A stretch of 64,000 bases of DNA, taken from contig CM077599.1 in NCBI GenBank assembly GCA_039654915.1, forward strand, positions 1,614,501 through 1,678,500. Direction: 5' to 3'. The stretch's first letter is position 1, and each line of letters begins with the position of its first letter. This document shows positions 50,784-63,065 of this stretch, piece after piece. The notes under the pieces were generated by a model, which saw nothing but the letters and a program-made list of their open reading frames with translations, ran no database searches and had not been told where the DNA came from. Origin of the DNA: Aquilaria yunnanensis (lineage: Eukaryota; Streptophyta; Magnoliopsida; Malvales; Thymelaeaceae). The position numbers and the translations under genes were made by a program.

Positions 50784-51638
50784 ATGGCACCTTATTATTA
50801 GTCGAGACTAATCGCTTTCGCTTCTCGCTTATTTTTTGCTCAGGCGCTAGCTTCAGCTGTAAAATGTAAATTCCGGACTAATGATTTCTTTGTAAATTTA
50901 AGGGAAACTAGACCAATTTTCGTTAAAGTATGAGCCATGTTGTTTATTAATTTTAAATTGACTCTTCTTTGAACCATCATTAATACTGTACAGTTTAGCC
51001 TCCGTAAATTATCTCCTTCAAATTCTCACCGAAAACTTTGTACTACAAAATTTTTTCTTTTGAATTCGAAGTAGATTGCTAAAATTTTAGATTTGTCACT
51101 TTATTAAACATTATAGAGAATGGCTAGAGTAATCAAACCATATAAAAAATTTTAAAACTCTACAACTTTTGGTTACCAACTGCCAATAAACAACTACTCT
51201 CAACCACCGTTTTATAACAGCCGGCAATAAAAAGTTTCTAGATTTTTGAAATATTTCTATGGCTCAATTCTTCTTACTCATCTCTACAACTTTAATTAGA
51301 GTATTAAATTCAAAATCTTAGCTTATCACCTCCAAATTCTCACCAAAACATTAAAACTAAAAAAATTCCATGTTCATGGTTAAATTTCTTTTTAGACCCT
51401 CAATTTAGTTCATGGTCCATTTTAATAGTAGAGTTAGTGGAGGACAAATGATGCAGCATTGATGGTAGTTTTGTGATGAATAAATAACAATTGATAATTT
51501 AAAAATGAATAAGCAATATGGGTCATGATTTAGAAATATTTTATGCCATGACCCTAAATTTAATTAAGACCATAACCCTAAATTTAATTAAGTTACTGTG
51601 CCTAAATACCAAATTTAGCGATAAAATTATATCCATAT
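50784..51638. other. 3' region of HSFC1 and intergenic
   Basis: Should contain the 3' untranslated region in the first 150 bases. No further gene or clear element. Confidence 0.45.
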
Positions 51639-52350
51639 TGTTGACACTCAATTTTGTCCTGGTACTAATTTTTATTTAGTTTTAGCATAGGAAAAATTAG
51701 TTTATGAGCATTTTTGTTATGTATGGCACAATTTAGTCATTTGCTAGGACATTTGCATCATTTCGGTTATTTTAGGGTTTGCGTAATTAGTTGGTCTAGT
51801 TACATTTAGATTACATTGTTATTTTGTGTTATGCACTTTTAGGAATTTAGAATAGTTATTAAGGTGAAATAGGCACTATTTTGGTTTAGGCACAAATTTA
51901 GAGTCTTAAGAGTCATTTTGAGATTAGTTTAGGCAAAGAACAAAGTTTGGGGGCAAGACAAAGTTTTTAAAAAGTTCTGGGCAAAATTGGTGGTTTTGGG
52001 GCAAATCTAAGGCAAATTGGACATTTCATAAAATTCAAGCAAAATCTGGTTTTTTTTTTTTTTTTTTACAAAGCTCTGGGCTAATTTGACAAATCCTAAA
52101 AGTTTTGGGTTAAATTTAAATTTCATGAAAAATGTAGGACTAGTTTGACATGTTAAGGGTTTTTGTGGACCAAGACTAGTATTTAAACCATATTTTACCC
52201 TAAGAGATTTAAATCTCTAAAAATTCAATTTTGATAAGGCTTAATCCCAAATTTGGTTATTAATCACTTTCAAGACACTTGCACTATAAATAGGAGCCAT
52301 TATTCAGAAGAAAAGGAATGAAAAAAAACTAAAAAATTGGCAAAAACCCT
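51639..52350 (+). mobile_element. Probable LTR fragment with promoter
   Basis: Starts TGTTGACACTCAATTTTGTCC, a start seen in many plant gypsy-type and large non-coding LTR elements. A good TATA box (CACTATAAATAGGAGCC) lies at about 52281-52297, as expected near the end of an LTR U3 region. Repeated phrasing such as GGGCAAATCTAAGGC and GGCAAAATTGGTGG precedes it. It is interrupted by the inverted-repeat element that begins at about 52351. No partner LTR was found in the window. Confidence 0.45.
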
Positions 52351-53896
52351 AAGGGTGTGTTTAGTTTCAAAAAAATTTCTAAAAATTAGAAAATGGAAAG
52401 AAAACATGTTTAGTTTAAAATTTTTCTTTTTTCATTTTTTTGGAAAACAATTTTCCACATTAGTAAGAGTTAGAAAACTTAGATTTAGTTGTTTTCCATT
52501 TTTCTGAAAACAGGAAAATCCATTGGCCTCCTTCTCTCATGAATCGCGATCGACCACCTCCTCCATTGCCTCTGACCTTTGGCCTTCTCCATCTTTGCAT
52601 GCTAACATTGGTGACAATCCTCTCTCTCTCTCTCTCGCTCGCTCTTCCTCCCGCCCTCCTTCTCTCTCCCTCGTCCTCCTCTCTATCTCATTTTCTCGAT
52701 TATGATCTGTCTTCCTTCTTCAATCTTCGATCTTGTGCTTTATTATACGGCAGTACATACACTACATCTACTGCCAGGTGACTACTTTTGTCGAGTTTTC
52801 TTCTAATTTTTTCAATTCCCTTTTCTGGAAGGACATTAATGGATAGAACAAGTTTGACCAATGGTAGTGATGATGTTGTGAAGCAAGCTAGCCAGCTGCT
52901 TTTTCAAGTTAATTGTAGTGTAGTGCTAACGAATCAATGATATGCTAATTTTCTGCTTAATTAAGTTATGATGAGTTGGGTATTTCATTAATTGAACCCT
53001 CTAATCGTAATAATTCTCCTTGAATTCAATTTGTTTTTCATTATACTTTCCCAGCCCAGACCAGACCAATATGATCTTAGCTTTCTGTCAATTCATGTGG
53101 ATCTATTAGTTTCCAAATTTCATTTGTTTTCTTGATGATATGTAAGGTCGTCTCAAAGAAAGAAATAACTAGCTAATTAAATACAGGGCTATTGTCTCAA
53201 AGAAAGAGAGAAATAATTATTAATTTGTATCGGGTCATATGTCGATTAATTGGTCTTATAAGAATTGGTATGCTCTTTGTCTTTGAAAAAAATTTCTGCT
53301 AAACAGACTTAATCAAATCCTAATTTTCATTGCAGGAGTGAATTAAGGCCTAAGCTACAATGTTTTAGTTGTAACTATAAAATCGTGTTTTTATTGGAAC
53401 TGCTAAGTGGTTGCATATACCTAAGTATTGAATTTCGTCTAGCAAGACTTATAGTTACATTATCTTAAATATTCTTTTCTTAATAAAAATGGTTTAATTT
53501 ATGGATTTTGAAGCTATTACTTCTTATTTTATGAAAGTTATTTCTCTTTTATTGTAGTGAGCTCCACATTTTTATTGATTTTTTATCCTAAAGCTCTATT
53601 TCTTAATAATTTTTTTAATATTATGACCATGATATCACTTTTTATTAGATGAGCATTTTTTTATATATAAGTATTACATTTGAATGTTTTAACCATAAAA
53701 AAATATAAAATCTATATAAAATCTTGTTATGAAGAAAATTTCTAAACTAAACATGTTTTCCAACTTCTCATTTCTAGAAATTATTTTCTTTGTAAAAACA
53801 ACTAATTTTATAAAAGGTATTTTAGAAAACTGCACCTAAAAAATGAAAACTAGAAATAGGAAAAAAAAAACTGTTTTCACATTCAAACGCCACTCA
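52351..53896. mobile_element. Non-autonomous inverted-repeat element in the LTR
   Basis: The left end GGGTGTGTTTAGTTTCAAAA is loosely mirrored at the right, whose reverse complement reads GAGTGGCGTTTGAATGTGAAAA. A stronger inner pair is CATGTTTAGTTTAAAATTT (about 52409-52427) against AAATTTCTAAACTAAACATG (about 53736-53755). The interior has a CT tract (52621-52637) and no recognisable protein. No target duplication is confirmed, so the superfamily is open. Confidence 0.5.
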
Positions 53897-54772
53897 AGCA
53901 ATTTGAGAAAAGAGGAAACCGCAAGGGCCCTTCTCTCGTAGCCCTCATACCCAAAAACGTTGAGCTTTCCCCCAGAATGCCGCCACCCGTGGGTACCGCC
54001 CCTACTGCTGCTCGACACCTCCAGCCTCCGAATGCCACCACCAGTTGTCGCCTATGGTACAAGAACGCTGCTCTTGCCTCGCCCCACGCCGCGCCATCAG
54101 TCCCAGTTGTTTCTCGCCGCTGTCTGTGCTAGTCGACAGAGAGGAGGAGAATCGCACTCCAACCGCCGCGTCTTCCTCTTCGGTTCGCCATCATCAATCG
54201 GACCCCCCGCATCCGCGTATTCGAAGGTCGCTCATTCCGTTTCCAGCAGCGCCCAGGCGTCCGTTCGCTCCATCGTCGCCAATTTAGCGGGAAATCGAAG
54301 GAGACCCGGCTCCTTAACCCGCTAGACCCATTTTTCAGTATGCAGTTGACTCCAATTAACCATCTCTTTTTGGTATAACTCCTGTCTAGTCCCTGACCTT
54401 TTCAATTTATTCATCTATAACACTAACAGTTTTTCTCTTTTGTAGATTGGTCACTAACAACAATCTTTTTATTATTTTTATTATTTTTATTATTTTTTTA
54501 TTTGTCCATGCATCAAATTTAGCTATTAAATTCACATAGGAATATAACTTAGGATATTTAGTTGTTTACCCTTTTTTTGTTAATTTTAGAATAGTTTAAT
54601 TTTTATCTCATAATGCTTCTTAAAAAATGATAATACGCAAAAATTATTTGTTATGTTAGTTACTTAGTTGTTTAGATAATTTAATTTACATAACCTTTTT
54701 AAAAATTAGAAAATAATTAAATTTAGGTAATTATAAAATACGTAATAAATCTTCAAAGATCCATTATTGGTA
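53897..54772. other. GC-rich block then AT-rich spacer, possibly LTR continuation
   Basis: 53920-54330 is clearly more GC-rich than its surroundings. Two overlapping frames are open (53960-54325 and 54045-54287) but their translations are Pro/Ser/Arg-rich and resemble no family. It could be the downstream part of the LTR interrupted at 52351, since the sequence resumes with GGGCCCTTCTCTCGTAGCC. From 54340 the DNA is AT-rich. Confidence 0.35.
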
Positions 54773-54945
54773 GATTTGATAAAATCCCGAAGTGGATTAT
54801 TTGTTCAAAATCGATTAGTTTGGTAAAGCTCGCGGTTTGAACAAAATGTTCAATTCAAATTCCTGGTGGATTTAGTAAAGTATCGAGATTTTAAGGACAT
54901 TCAGGATTGCATATCCGGCTGGTTTAGTAAGATTCACGGTTTATA
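54773..54945 (+). repeat. Four decayed tandem units of about 50 bp
   Basis: GATTTGATAAAATCCCG (54773), GTTTGGTAAAGCTCGCG (54818), GATTTAGTAAAGTATCGAG (54869) and GTTTAGTAAGATTCACG (54922) are the aligned starts of four diverged units spaced 45, 51 and 53 bp apart. Confidence 0.6.
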
Positions 54946-56379
54946 ATTAAATTAAAAATTAAACTAAATAAAATTCATAATTTTTTTTTATCAAATGTTA
55001 GGAAACAAAAATTTAGGAAAATGATAAAATTGTACCCCCATGGTACCAATTTATGAGCACTAGAATAAGGTTATTTTAGCGTAACTGACTTGTGATCTTA
55101 AAATCTTTCGTAGAACATAATAGGTGTCCAATCTGATGGTTGATGGTATCATGTAAGATCCTAGTTTAGAGGTGTACTGGACCTTAAAGATAAATCCTCC
55201 ATACAAAGACAATGCCAAAGCCTCGGGGTGTTATCTCGAAAGAAACCCTCTGACTGTCAAGTTAAATTTTTGGTGAGTAGAGAGCAAGGATGATTGGGAG
55301 GATGCAGAGTTGGAATCACATACCTTGGGACTAGTGACTAAAAAGACTTATATAGCCAAGAATGATCAGAATAAGTAGCTTCTAGAAAAGAATCCTTACT
55401 AATCTATTGATTTCAAGACCTTATTTCCTTTATGAATAGGAGTCTCCTTTGTTAACTTATTAGGCTACACGGCACCATATCCATATGGTAGGAATTGTGG
55501 GCCTTGTATTGGGCTTGTTTCCTACCAACGGGTCTCTTCTCATAAAAAAATGTGGGATGTGGTCCTACATTTTTTTAGACAGTGTCATCTCGAAAGGTGT
55601 TCTTCTTATCTCAAAGGGGGGTACGACCCCTATAAGCATCCCATTAACCATTGTCATTTTTCTAGGAGGGGTGTGACATCTCCCTAAGCAGCTTCTTGAG
55701 GAAGTTATGGAAACGTCGTAGTTTGCATGTTATTTTCTTACTTTGTGTTGTTGTTGCATGTGGTAGGCCTAACAGTCTGGAGGGGAAGTGAGGCGATGTT
55801 CATTTAATGCTTCTGAAAGAGGTGACCAGGCGTGGTCATCTTTGACAGTTGTTCGTAGTCATGTGTCCTCTTCTTAATGGGCTAAAAAATCGTAATGATT
55901 ACAGCAACGATTTTTAAGGAAGTAACTTAGAGGTCATGGATTTTCCTATATATATGTTAAGGATTTTTCACTCTTCTTTTTCACTGCTTCACTGCTTTCT
56001 TGCACTATGCTTCTCATTACTTTTGCTTGCTTAGCGTTCTCTGCCATTATTACCAAATCTTCTTTTAGCCCACTTCTCCGTCAAGCTTTCTTTGATTAAG
56101 TAACAAGCCCTTCTTTTCCCTTCATTAGTTTAGCATTTGTTTTGTTTTTGTTTTTTTTGGTTTTTTTTTTGTTTTGGACCCTATCAGTCGTTTTTCCAGC
56201 AGCCCTGTTATGCTGGCAACAGTCCTAATGTGTGCACAACGGCTTTTCTAGATAATGTCTATTAAATCTCTATCTTAGGGTGCCTCCGGTAATTTCGATT
56301 CAATAAGGCCACCGTTCTTCCCCAATTTTTAGGTGCTAAAGAGGGTGGTGACGTAACACAATGAAAGGACTTTAGCAAC
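54946..56379. other. Probable 3' LTR region of the gypsy element
   Basis: No coding sequence is supported. The stretch sits where the 3' LTR of the - strand gypsy element should lie. The phrase CCCTCTGACTGTCAAGTTAA, followed by a segment with GAGTAGAGAGCAAGG, resembles Tat-type LTRs. I could not fix LTR ends or a polypurine tract, so this is a placement from context. Confidence 0.3.
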
Positions 56380-59300
56380 CAACTTGCAATGATATTATAG
56401 GCTCAATGGTGTTGTGACCGCCCTTTCTCGTGATCGAGCTTTGGCGGATAGATGGCTCGAGGGTGGCGATAAAGGGAAAGATGTCCTCATGGTTTATTCT
56501 AACCAACTCCAAACGGTGCTTCGCTTCCCCCTCCACCTATTGGTGGAGTAGTTCAGTGATCATTACCAGGTGCCACAGTCAGAACTGACTCCTTAACTCA
56601 TTAATGCATATCAACGGGTTCATTACTTGTTGTAAGATAGCCATGGTGAGCCCACTGCTAGAAGTTTTCCTTTAGTTTTACATAAGGGTGGAAGTTTTGG
56701 GTTTTGGGTAAAGTTTGGGCTGAAACCTGAAATAAATGTACTTTCTCAGAATCTGAAAATCCCAATCTGAATTAACCTAAAATGGAGAGAGAACTTGAAT
56801 TGACTCTAACCAAAAAATATAGTTAGGGTCAGGTTGGGTCAAATTTACCCAATACTCCACCGTCGGTAGCTATTTTCTTTGCCATGAAGGCTGGAGGACG
56901 ATAGCATGAGAAACAACATGATGGATAATGCGAAGAATGACGACGCAAAAAGCGATGAACGAACGATGTGAAGGATAAAGGACGACAAATGCAAAGTATG
57001 ATGCGTAGGATGACAGACAATTATGTGAGGGCAACAACCAAGGAAGCACAACGGGGGATGGTATGTGAGTGCAAGGGCGATGCGATGGGGAGAAAGCAAA
57101 TGTGAGATGAAACGCGATGGGCAGAGACTGGCTTACTGATGAGTGGCGGCCAAGTAAGTGAGAGAGCGAAGGTTGCGACAATGTTAAAAATAGTTAGGGG
57201 GAAAGCGGGCTTGGGCTAAGAATGGGTTGGGAAATAGTTAGTCTAAAGGTAGGCTTTGTTTAGGAATGGGCTAAGAAATAGTTAAGTTAAGGGTGGGCTA
57301 GGCTTGTTCTAGGAATGAACTGGAATAGGAATATCGGGTTAGTCGGGTTAATTTGGGTTTGACCCGAACCGACCCAATGTTCACTTTGGGAAATCAGGTT
57401 GGTTTTGGGCCAACCTAAATATTACTCATTCCCTCTCTTGGTCCGACCATAACCTGAAAAATTAGGTCAACTTTTGGGTTAGGGTAAAAGTGTTTCACCT
57501 CTATTTTTACATGTTGGACTTGAAGAAAATTCCAATTTTTTCCACGTTGCTACCATCAATCATAGAAGGAACAAGTCATTCGTCTTTGTTTCCTGCAAAA
57601 ATTCATGGGCAGGGTGGAAGGATCGCTTCTTCTTTACACTTAGGGAGTAGACGCAGGGTTCTCGTGCAAGTTTGCCAACATGCTACGACAGGCCCTCGTT
57701 CAACGACTTCCTATATATAAGGGTTCTAAGGGTCATCACTCCTACTTCAGGCTTGTCTCTTTACTTGAATTAATAGTGGTGAATAATAATTTTTTAGAGT
57801 TGTTCCCCATCTACTACTCGGATATCGATGAGCTCACCCTCAAGTGGGTGTGTATTAGTAGGGCCTACCTTAGTTATCCCGATCCAATTGGGAGGAGGGT
57901 AAAAAAAAGAAATTGGAGTCTTACACAAACATTCTATTTTCTCTAATTTTCTTACTTTTAACCGGTCCAAATCCCTTGTTTTTCCCTTACAGGGTTGAGT
58001 AGTCACACTAAAAAGTATCTGAAAGGTATAAAAGTGTCACCAATGCCTTGGCCAATGCTAGGAAGATCTTCATCCTACCAACTAAATTAGTACATGCTAG
58101 GAGGTCGGCTGACAAACTTTCAACGGCTCTTACTTCCAAACCGGCCTTCAAAGTGGTGGAGGTACTTGAGTCTTCCGGGGGGTGACTTTATTGTTGCGCA
58201 AAAGATCCTGCCTTTAGGCCCCAGCGGGGGTCGATACCACATGCGATGGCAGGAGTGGTAGGGCAATAAACAGCTATTCCATCCTCTATATTGGTTCTGT
58301 AAACTATTGTGGGTCTTTTCATTTAGCCCTTTCGAAGAAGCATGCCAAGACCCCCTAAGCCCCTTCTTAATGATAACCCAAAGGCTCTGAAGTAGAGGGC
58401 AACCAAGGAAGGAGCCCCAAAGAAGAAAGCTGTTGGGGAGTTATCGGAGAAAGCACCTGGCCAACTGCCCCTTTCTATACATACCCCGAATATCCTTAAT
58501 AGGTTGTCTTCCTCTCATCCAGGCCCACTCAAGTTGGCTGTGGATAAGCGCTTTTAACTTTATGTGTTGATCCTTGTGCATGGTCATGTGCAGAAAACAA
58601 AATTTAACAGTAAGGACCATTGCACTTGACCATGTCTTTGACCCTCAATAGTCAGTGGGTATTGGCAAGTCGATCCTTAAGGATCAATCTAACATTACCC
58701 ATCGAATCCTTGAGTGGTTAAAGAGCCCCAGGATCAGCATTTCCTTGCCCACTGTCCTCGGGCGAAGGGCAGCCACCTGATGAGCATAGGTTGCAGCCTT
58801 CTCTAGGTATATTTTTGTGTAATTTTAATGGCTTTTATGTTTGGCTAGCTTTAATTAGTACAATTTGATAGGAGGCCATCATTACCTATGGCCAGGGGGA
58901 GCGATGTGTAATCCATGAGAAGGCTATATATTCCTTCAATTCTTAAGTTGAGATGCATTAGGGTCTTTTTAGAGAAAAAGCTAGAAAACAAGTACTCCGC
59001 TCAAAGTACCTTAACAAGAGACCTCAAATCAATGAAGATGGCCAAAGAGGTGAAAGAGGGCCATGCCAAATAACTGGAAAATGAGTCAGGGAAGCTGTGG
59101 GACTTTTTTAAGTCGTCCAAGAATAATGAGGTAGAGGCCTAAAAAAGGCCAGTTGCTTGATGTCTTTGCTGAAGGCAGCAGAGTCTAAGATTGATGCTGT
59201 CGAAGTGACTCTAACTATAAATGAGTATGCACCATTAGGCCCGATGACTGTCATGGATGAGGCCAGCTCTAGCTCAATTGCTATTACAATGTCTTTTGTA

Positions 59301-59650
59301 GAGCGAATTGTGCGAGTTGGCTTTATGGGGCATGATAGCCATCTGGCGTATCAATGTATATGGACTTAGGTTAACACTCGTGTTAATGAGCTTGACTCAC
59401 ACCTTTAAAAGGTTAAAAATGGACTTAGAAATGATGCCTTTCTTGAATTCAAGGAAGGATTTTTTTTTTCTACCGTTTTCAGATGGAATGAGTCAGGTTG
59501 GACCTAGATCTTTCGTTCTTATCTACCTACAAGGATCTAGGTCCAAATTACGACCTATGGCCAATGAACGGGAAAGCTGTGATTCCTAAATTTGGTGAAG
59601 ATGTGTCAGCGATAGACGTTGATGGGGCTCTTATTCCAAATGAATATTAG
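56380..59650 (+). pseudogene. Antisense ORF of a Tat-type gypsy element (putative gypsy-type transposase domain)
   Basis: In broken frames the + strand gives LSRDRALADRWLEGG, LQTVLRFPLHLLVE, a stop, FSDHYQVPQSELTP (about 56415-56600), then after a hAT insertion SHSSLFPAKIHG and YFRLVSLLELIVV (57560-57790), then a Lys-rich KEGAPKKKAVGELSEKAPG (about 58410-58465) and a coiled-coil-like segment near 58980-59100. FPLHPLV...LxPNAW is the heart of the plant domain called putative gypsy-type transposase, which is found in an extra ORF opposite to pol, on the 3' side, in Tat-lineage retrotransposons. Near 59695-59745 a T-rich block and AATAATGAAATTTGG look like its 3' end. Many stops are present, so it is not functional. 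Confidence 0.55.
56683..57503. mobile_element. hAT-like element inserted in the antisense ORF
   Basis: The left end TAAGGGTGGAAGTTTTGGG and the right end, reverse complemented, TAGAGGTGAAACACTTTTACC, share the (C/T)A(G/A)(G/A)GGTG(G/A)AA start typical of hAT elements. TTTTACA(T) flanks both sides (56676-56683 and 57505-57512), fitting an 8-bp target duplication. The interior has repeated GGGTTGGG and TTGGGC words, and on the - strand frames of His/Ser/Leu-rich noise. It has no transposase. Confidence 0.6.
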
Positions 59651-60114
59651 GAGGCCTTGTTACACCTCATCTCCTTAGCTTGTAATTTTTATTTTTATTT
59701 TTTGTAATTTTGACAAATAATGAAATTTGGATTTTGCCCAATAGTTCCGAATGAGATGGTTATGAGCTTTCTTGTTATTTTGTTCATTGGAGTGCGTTAT
59801 GGTAGTTTTGTAACATTGTGCTTAAGTTTTTGGAGGGTTCATTTCACTATGATGCCTCAACCATTGACTTTGTAAATGACTTCACGTTTAGGTGATTAAG
59901 AGGGTGTCGTAGTTCATATTAGAGAGCCATTTGGGAAAATCCTCTGAGAGCATCTTGAAAATCATCCAAAATGAGTGTTTTTATTTCAAGCTTAATAAAG
60001 AATCAAATATCGATCCCTGCAAAATATAGGGACATCATCATGCAAAATAAGGTAACAAGTCATCGGAATGATAATTCTTTGGCAGCCTTCTCCCATCAGG
60101 ACTTGATAGCTCAT
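59651..60114. other. Junction between antisense ORF and pol
   Basis: Convergent ends of the + strand antisense ORF and the - strand pol. A T-rich tract at 59680-59705 and TGACAAATAATGAAATTTGG after it look like a polyadenylation region. No gene. Confidence 0.4.
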
Positions 60115-61000
60115 AAACTCCATATCTGATCTTTATGGTGACTAAGTAGGGTCCGACCTAGTTTAGTCTTAGGGCTTCATGCCCCAAGTTTTTCCCAGTT
60201 AACTCTGTTTTAATGATAGGCATGTCACCTATTTGTATGTTCTTCTTTTTCATCCTCCCATTATGAGCGGAGGTGGTTCGCTACTTGAAGGTCGTCATGC
60301 AATCCTTCGTGTCTTCCCTCAACTCTTCCAGAAAGTCAATGCTCCATTCCAGTCCTTGGTTATTCGTGCCCGGGTGATAAACTTGAGTTTATAGCATTGG
60401 GTAGGACATTTCTACTAGGATGAAGACATTAGTCTTGTAAGCCATCGTAAAAGGGGACTCTCTAATTGGCCTCCAGGGTGTCATGTTGTAGTCCCATAAT
60501 ACACTTAGTAATTCTTTAGTCCATTTGCCTTTGGCTTCCCACAACCTTTTTTTTAGGCCATCTTTGATGGACCTGTTAATTATTTCCACTTGGTCATTTT
60601 ATTGGGGATGTGATACGGGCATCAAATAAAGGCAAATACCCTTTGCTTCTGTAAATTGGCGTACTTGTTGGTTATCGAATTACTTGCAATTATCATTGAC
60701 AATGGCTCTTAGGCATCCGAATCGATAGGTAATGTTTTTCCACATGAACTTAGTGACTTGGGAAGCTATGATAGATGCCAGGGATTTTGATTCCACCTAT
60801 TTAGTGATGTAGTCCACTATCACGATGCAATATTTGACCTACCTTGAAGCCGTGGGAAGTGCCCCAATCAAGTCCAATCCCCACATGGCAAAGGGCCAGG
60901 GGTCTGCAACCATTGAAGCATTAGAGAAAGGTAGTCTTTGGACTCGTGAATTAAGCTAGCAGTGGTGGCATCACTGGACTAGTTCCTAGCATTTCTTTAG
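60115..61000 (-). pseudogene. Gypsy integrase remnant
   Basis: Reading leftwards: a zinc-finger part with CHHC (about 60965), then WPFAMWGLDLIGALP, CIVIVDYITK (first catalytic Asp), an IVNDNCK..FDN piece (second Asp), HPQ, a stop, then NDQVEIINRSI (catalytic Glu), and the open frame 60389-60589 with DGLKKRLWEAKGKWTKELL and VLWDYNMTPWRPI. The C-terminal part continues to about 60118. All three catalytic residues are kept but at least five stops lie within. Confidence 0.8.
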
Positions 61001-61439
61001 AATTTGGCCAAAAGCAACATTGTTGCAAGGTTTTATGAGCCAGGGAGTTAGCTCCAATATGGCTCAACATTATCCTTAGTAGATTTCTTAAAGGATTTTC
61101 TACCCCATCCTGGAGTGTTATATATTTCTACAAGGGAGAAGCAAACCTTTGTCCATATAGTTTATTCCTGATGATGACAAACCTCCTGGCTTGGATCTTG
61201 GTCCTCCTCTTCTCTTTGGATGTCCCTTCCAAGGTTCTAGTTTTTATGTAGGGTGAAATTGGCTTTCTTCAGCCATTTTTAAGAGCCATGTATCCTATAT
61301 GGTAGATGGAGGGTTCTACAAGTTCTTTCGTTAAGGCTTATTCTCGGCCTTTTGAGAAGGCATCATTATCAAATATTTTGTTGTCTTTAAGTATTTGCAA
61401 AAAGTGAGTTCTTTGGCCCATGCTGTTCTGACGACTTAA

Positions 61440-62000
61440 TTATTTATCAGTTATGAATCACTATGTATCAGTAGGCATTATACCCCCACCCGACTAGCCA
61501 TCCATGGCCCTGCTAGGAGGGCTTCGTATTCAATAATATTATTTGTGACTATGAATTAGAATTTGATTCTAAGCATTGCTTCCATGTCCATCGAGCCTTT
61601 AAGTACAATGGCTTCCCCTCAATTTTTGGGCCCTGAGGCACATACATTTCCCAAAGTAAGGCTTTTATGACTTGTCTTTTCTCCCATGCCTCTGCCTCAG
61701 AATGCATCATTTCAGCAACAAAATTCACAAAATCTTTTACCTTAATGGCCCTTTGGGGTTTCTAGGTGATGCTTTGTTCTCCTAACTCTATGCACCATTT
61801 GGCAAGTCTTTTAGACTTATCTGGTCTTTGTAGTGTGTCCTGTGAGGGTAGTTCCATACAGACAATGATGTAGTGCGTCTAAAAGTACGGGCATAGTGTT
61901 CGAAAAGCCATAATAAGTACTAGGATTGCTTTTTAAAGCATCAGGTATTGTCATTCTGTCCCTTAAAGGGTTCGACTGACATAATATACAGGCCATTATT
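61440..62000 (-). pseudogene. Gypsy RNase H region, poorly preserved
   Basis: Lies between integrase and reverse transcriptase, where RNase H is expected. Pieces such as GSMDMEAMLRIKF and ARLVKWCIELGEQ are readable in altered frames. It is too decayed for residue-level calls. Confidence 0.4.
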
Positions 62001-62229
62001 CCACCCCACTTTTTTGTATGAGAATAACGTTGACAAAGCTTTCTGTTACAACTAGGTAAAGTACAAGCAGTTTATCGAGCTTTAACTGCCTTAATGTTGG
62101 AAGGTGTTGTAGGTAGTCCTTGATCTGTTTGAAGGTTTTGTGACATTCATCCATCCATTCAAATGTAGAGTTTTTTTTTTAATATTCAAAAAGAGGGTTT
62201 GCAACAATCCCTGAATTGTGACATGAATA

Positions 62230-63060
62230 GTTCGAGTGCTGTTAGTCTTCCAATAAATTTCTGGACGTCCTTTTTACTCTAAGGGTTGAACATCGTGAGG
62301 ATAGCCTTGATTTTACTTGGGTTGGCATCGATCCCTCTATCAGAGACCATGCAACCTAGAAATTTGTCGGCTCTTTACCTAAAGGTGTATTTTTAGGGAT
62401 TAAGCCTCATGTTAAATGGGCACATCCCATGAAAGGTTTCACGAAAGACATCAAAATGGTGTTGTATTGCTCGACTTTTGATGATCATGTCATCGACGTA
62501 TACCTTCATATTTTTTTTCCAACTATTTAATGAATACTCAATTCATAAGTCTCTAATAGGTGGCTCTGACATTTTTTAGTCTAAATGGCATTCGCTGATA
62601 ACAGTAGGCTACCTCTCCAATCATAAGTGCCATTTTTTCTTCGTCTTTCGGGTGTATGAGGATTTTGTGGTAATCACTGAAGGCATTCACAAAAGATAAT
62701 ATTTTGAATTTAAAGGCGGCATCAATCAATTAGTCTCTTGAGGGAAATGGTCACAGGTTTTTTGGGTAGGTATCGTTGACGTTTGTGTAATTGATGTTCA
62801 TGTGTCATTCACCGTTTTCCTTTTTAACCAAAATAATGTTTACGAGCCATTCTGGGTGTTGTACTTCTTGAATGATACTAGCTTTCAATAACTTGTCAAC
62901 TTCATCTTTCACAAAATCTCATCTCCCAGGTGTCATATTGCACTTTTTTTGTTGTCCTGGTTGGGCGGTGGGTTTTACTTACATCCTGTAAATGATGATT
63001 TCTGGGCCTATTCCCAGCATTTTGCAGGGAGACCATGTAAAGATATCAAAATTGGCCTTT
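62230..63060 (-). pseudogene. Gypsy reverse transcriptase remnant
   Basis: Contains LIDAAFKFKILSFVNAFSDYHKI, HPKDEEKMALM, YCYQRMPFRLKN, and the catalytic box YVDDMIIKS exactly preserved at 62474-62500. Both Asp of the box are intact. Stops and frame changes occur before and after, so it is dead despite the good core. Confidence 0.8.
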
Positions 63061-63065
63061 AGAAA

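Noticed and set aside
53960..54325. 121-aa ORF in the GC-rich block
   Set aside because: Two frames are open at once, the composition is Pro/Ser/Arg-rich and no family is recognised; a GC-rich retroelement segment explains it better.
57490..58006. Independent small genes on both strands
   Set aside because: The + strand frames continue the similarity of the Tat antisense ORF, and the - strand frame is its shadow.
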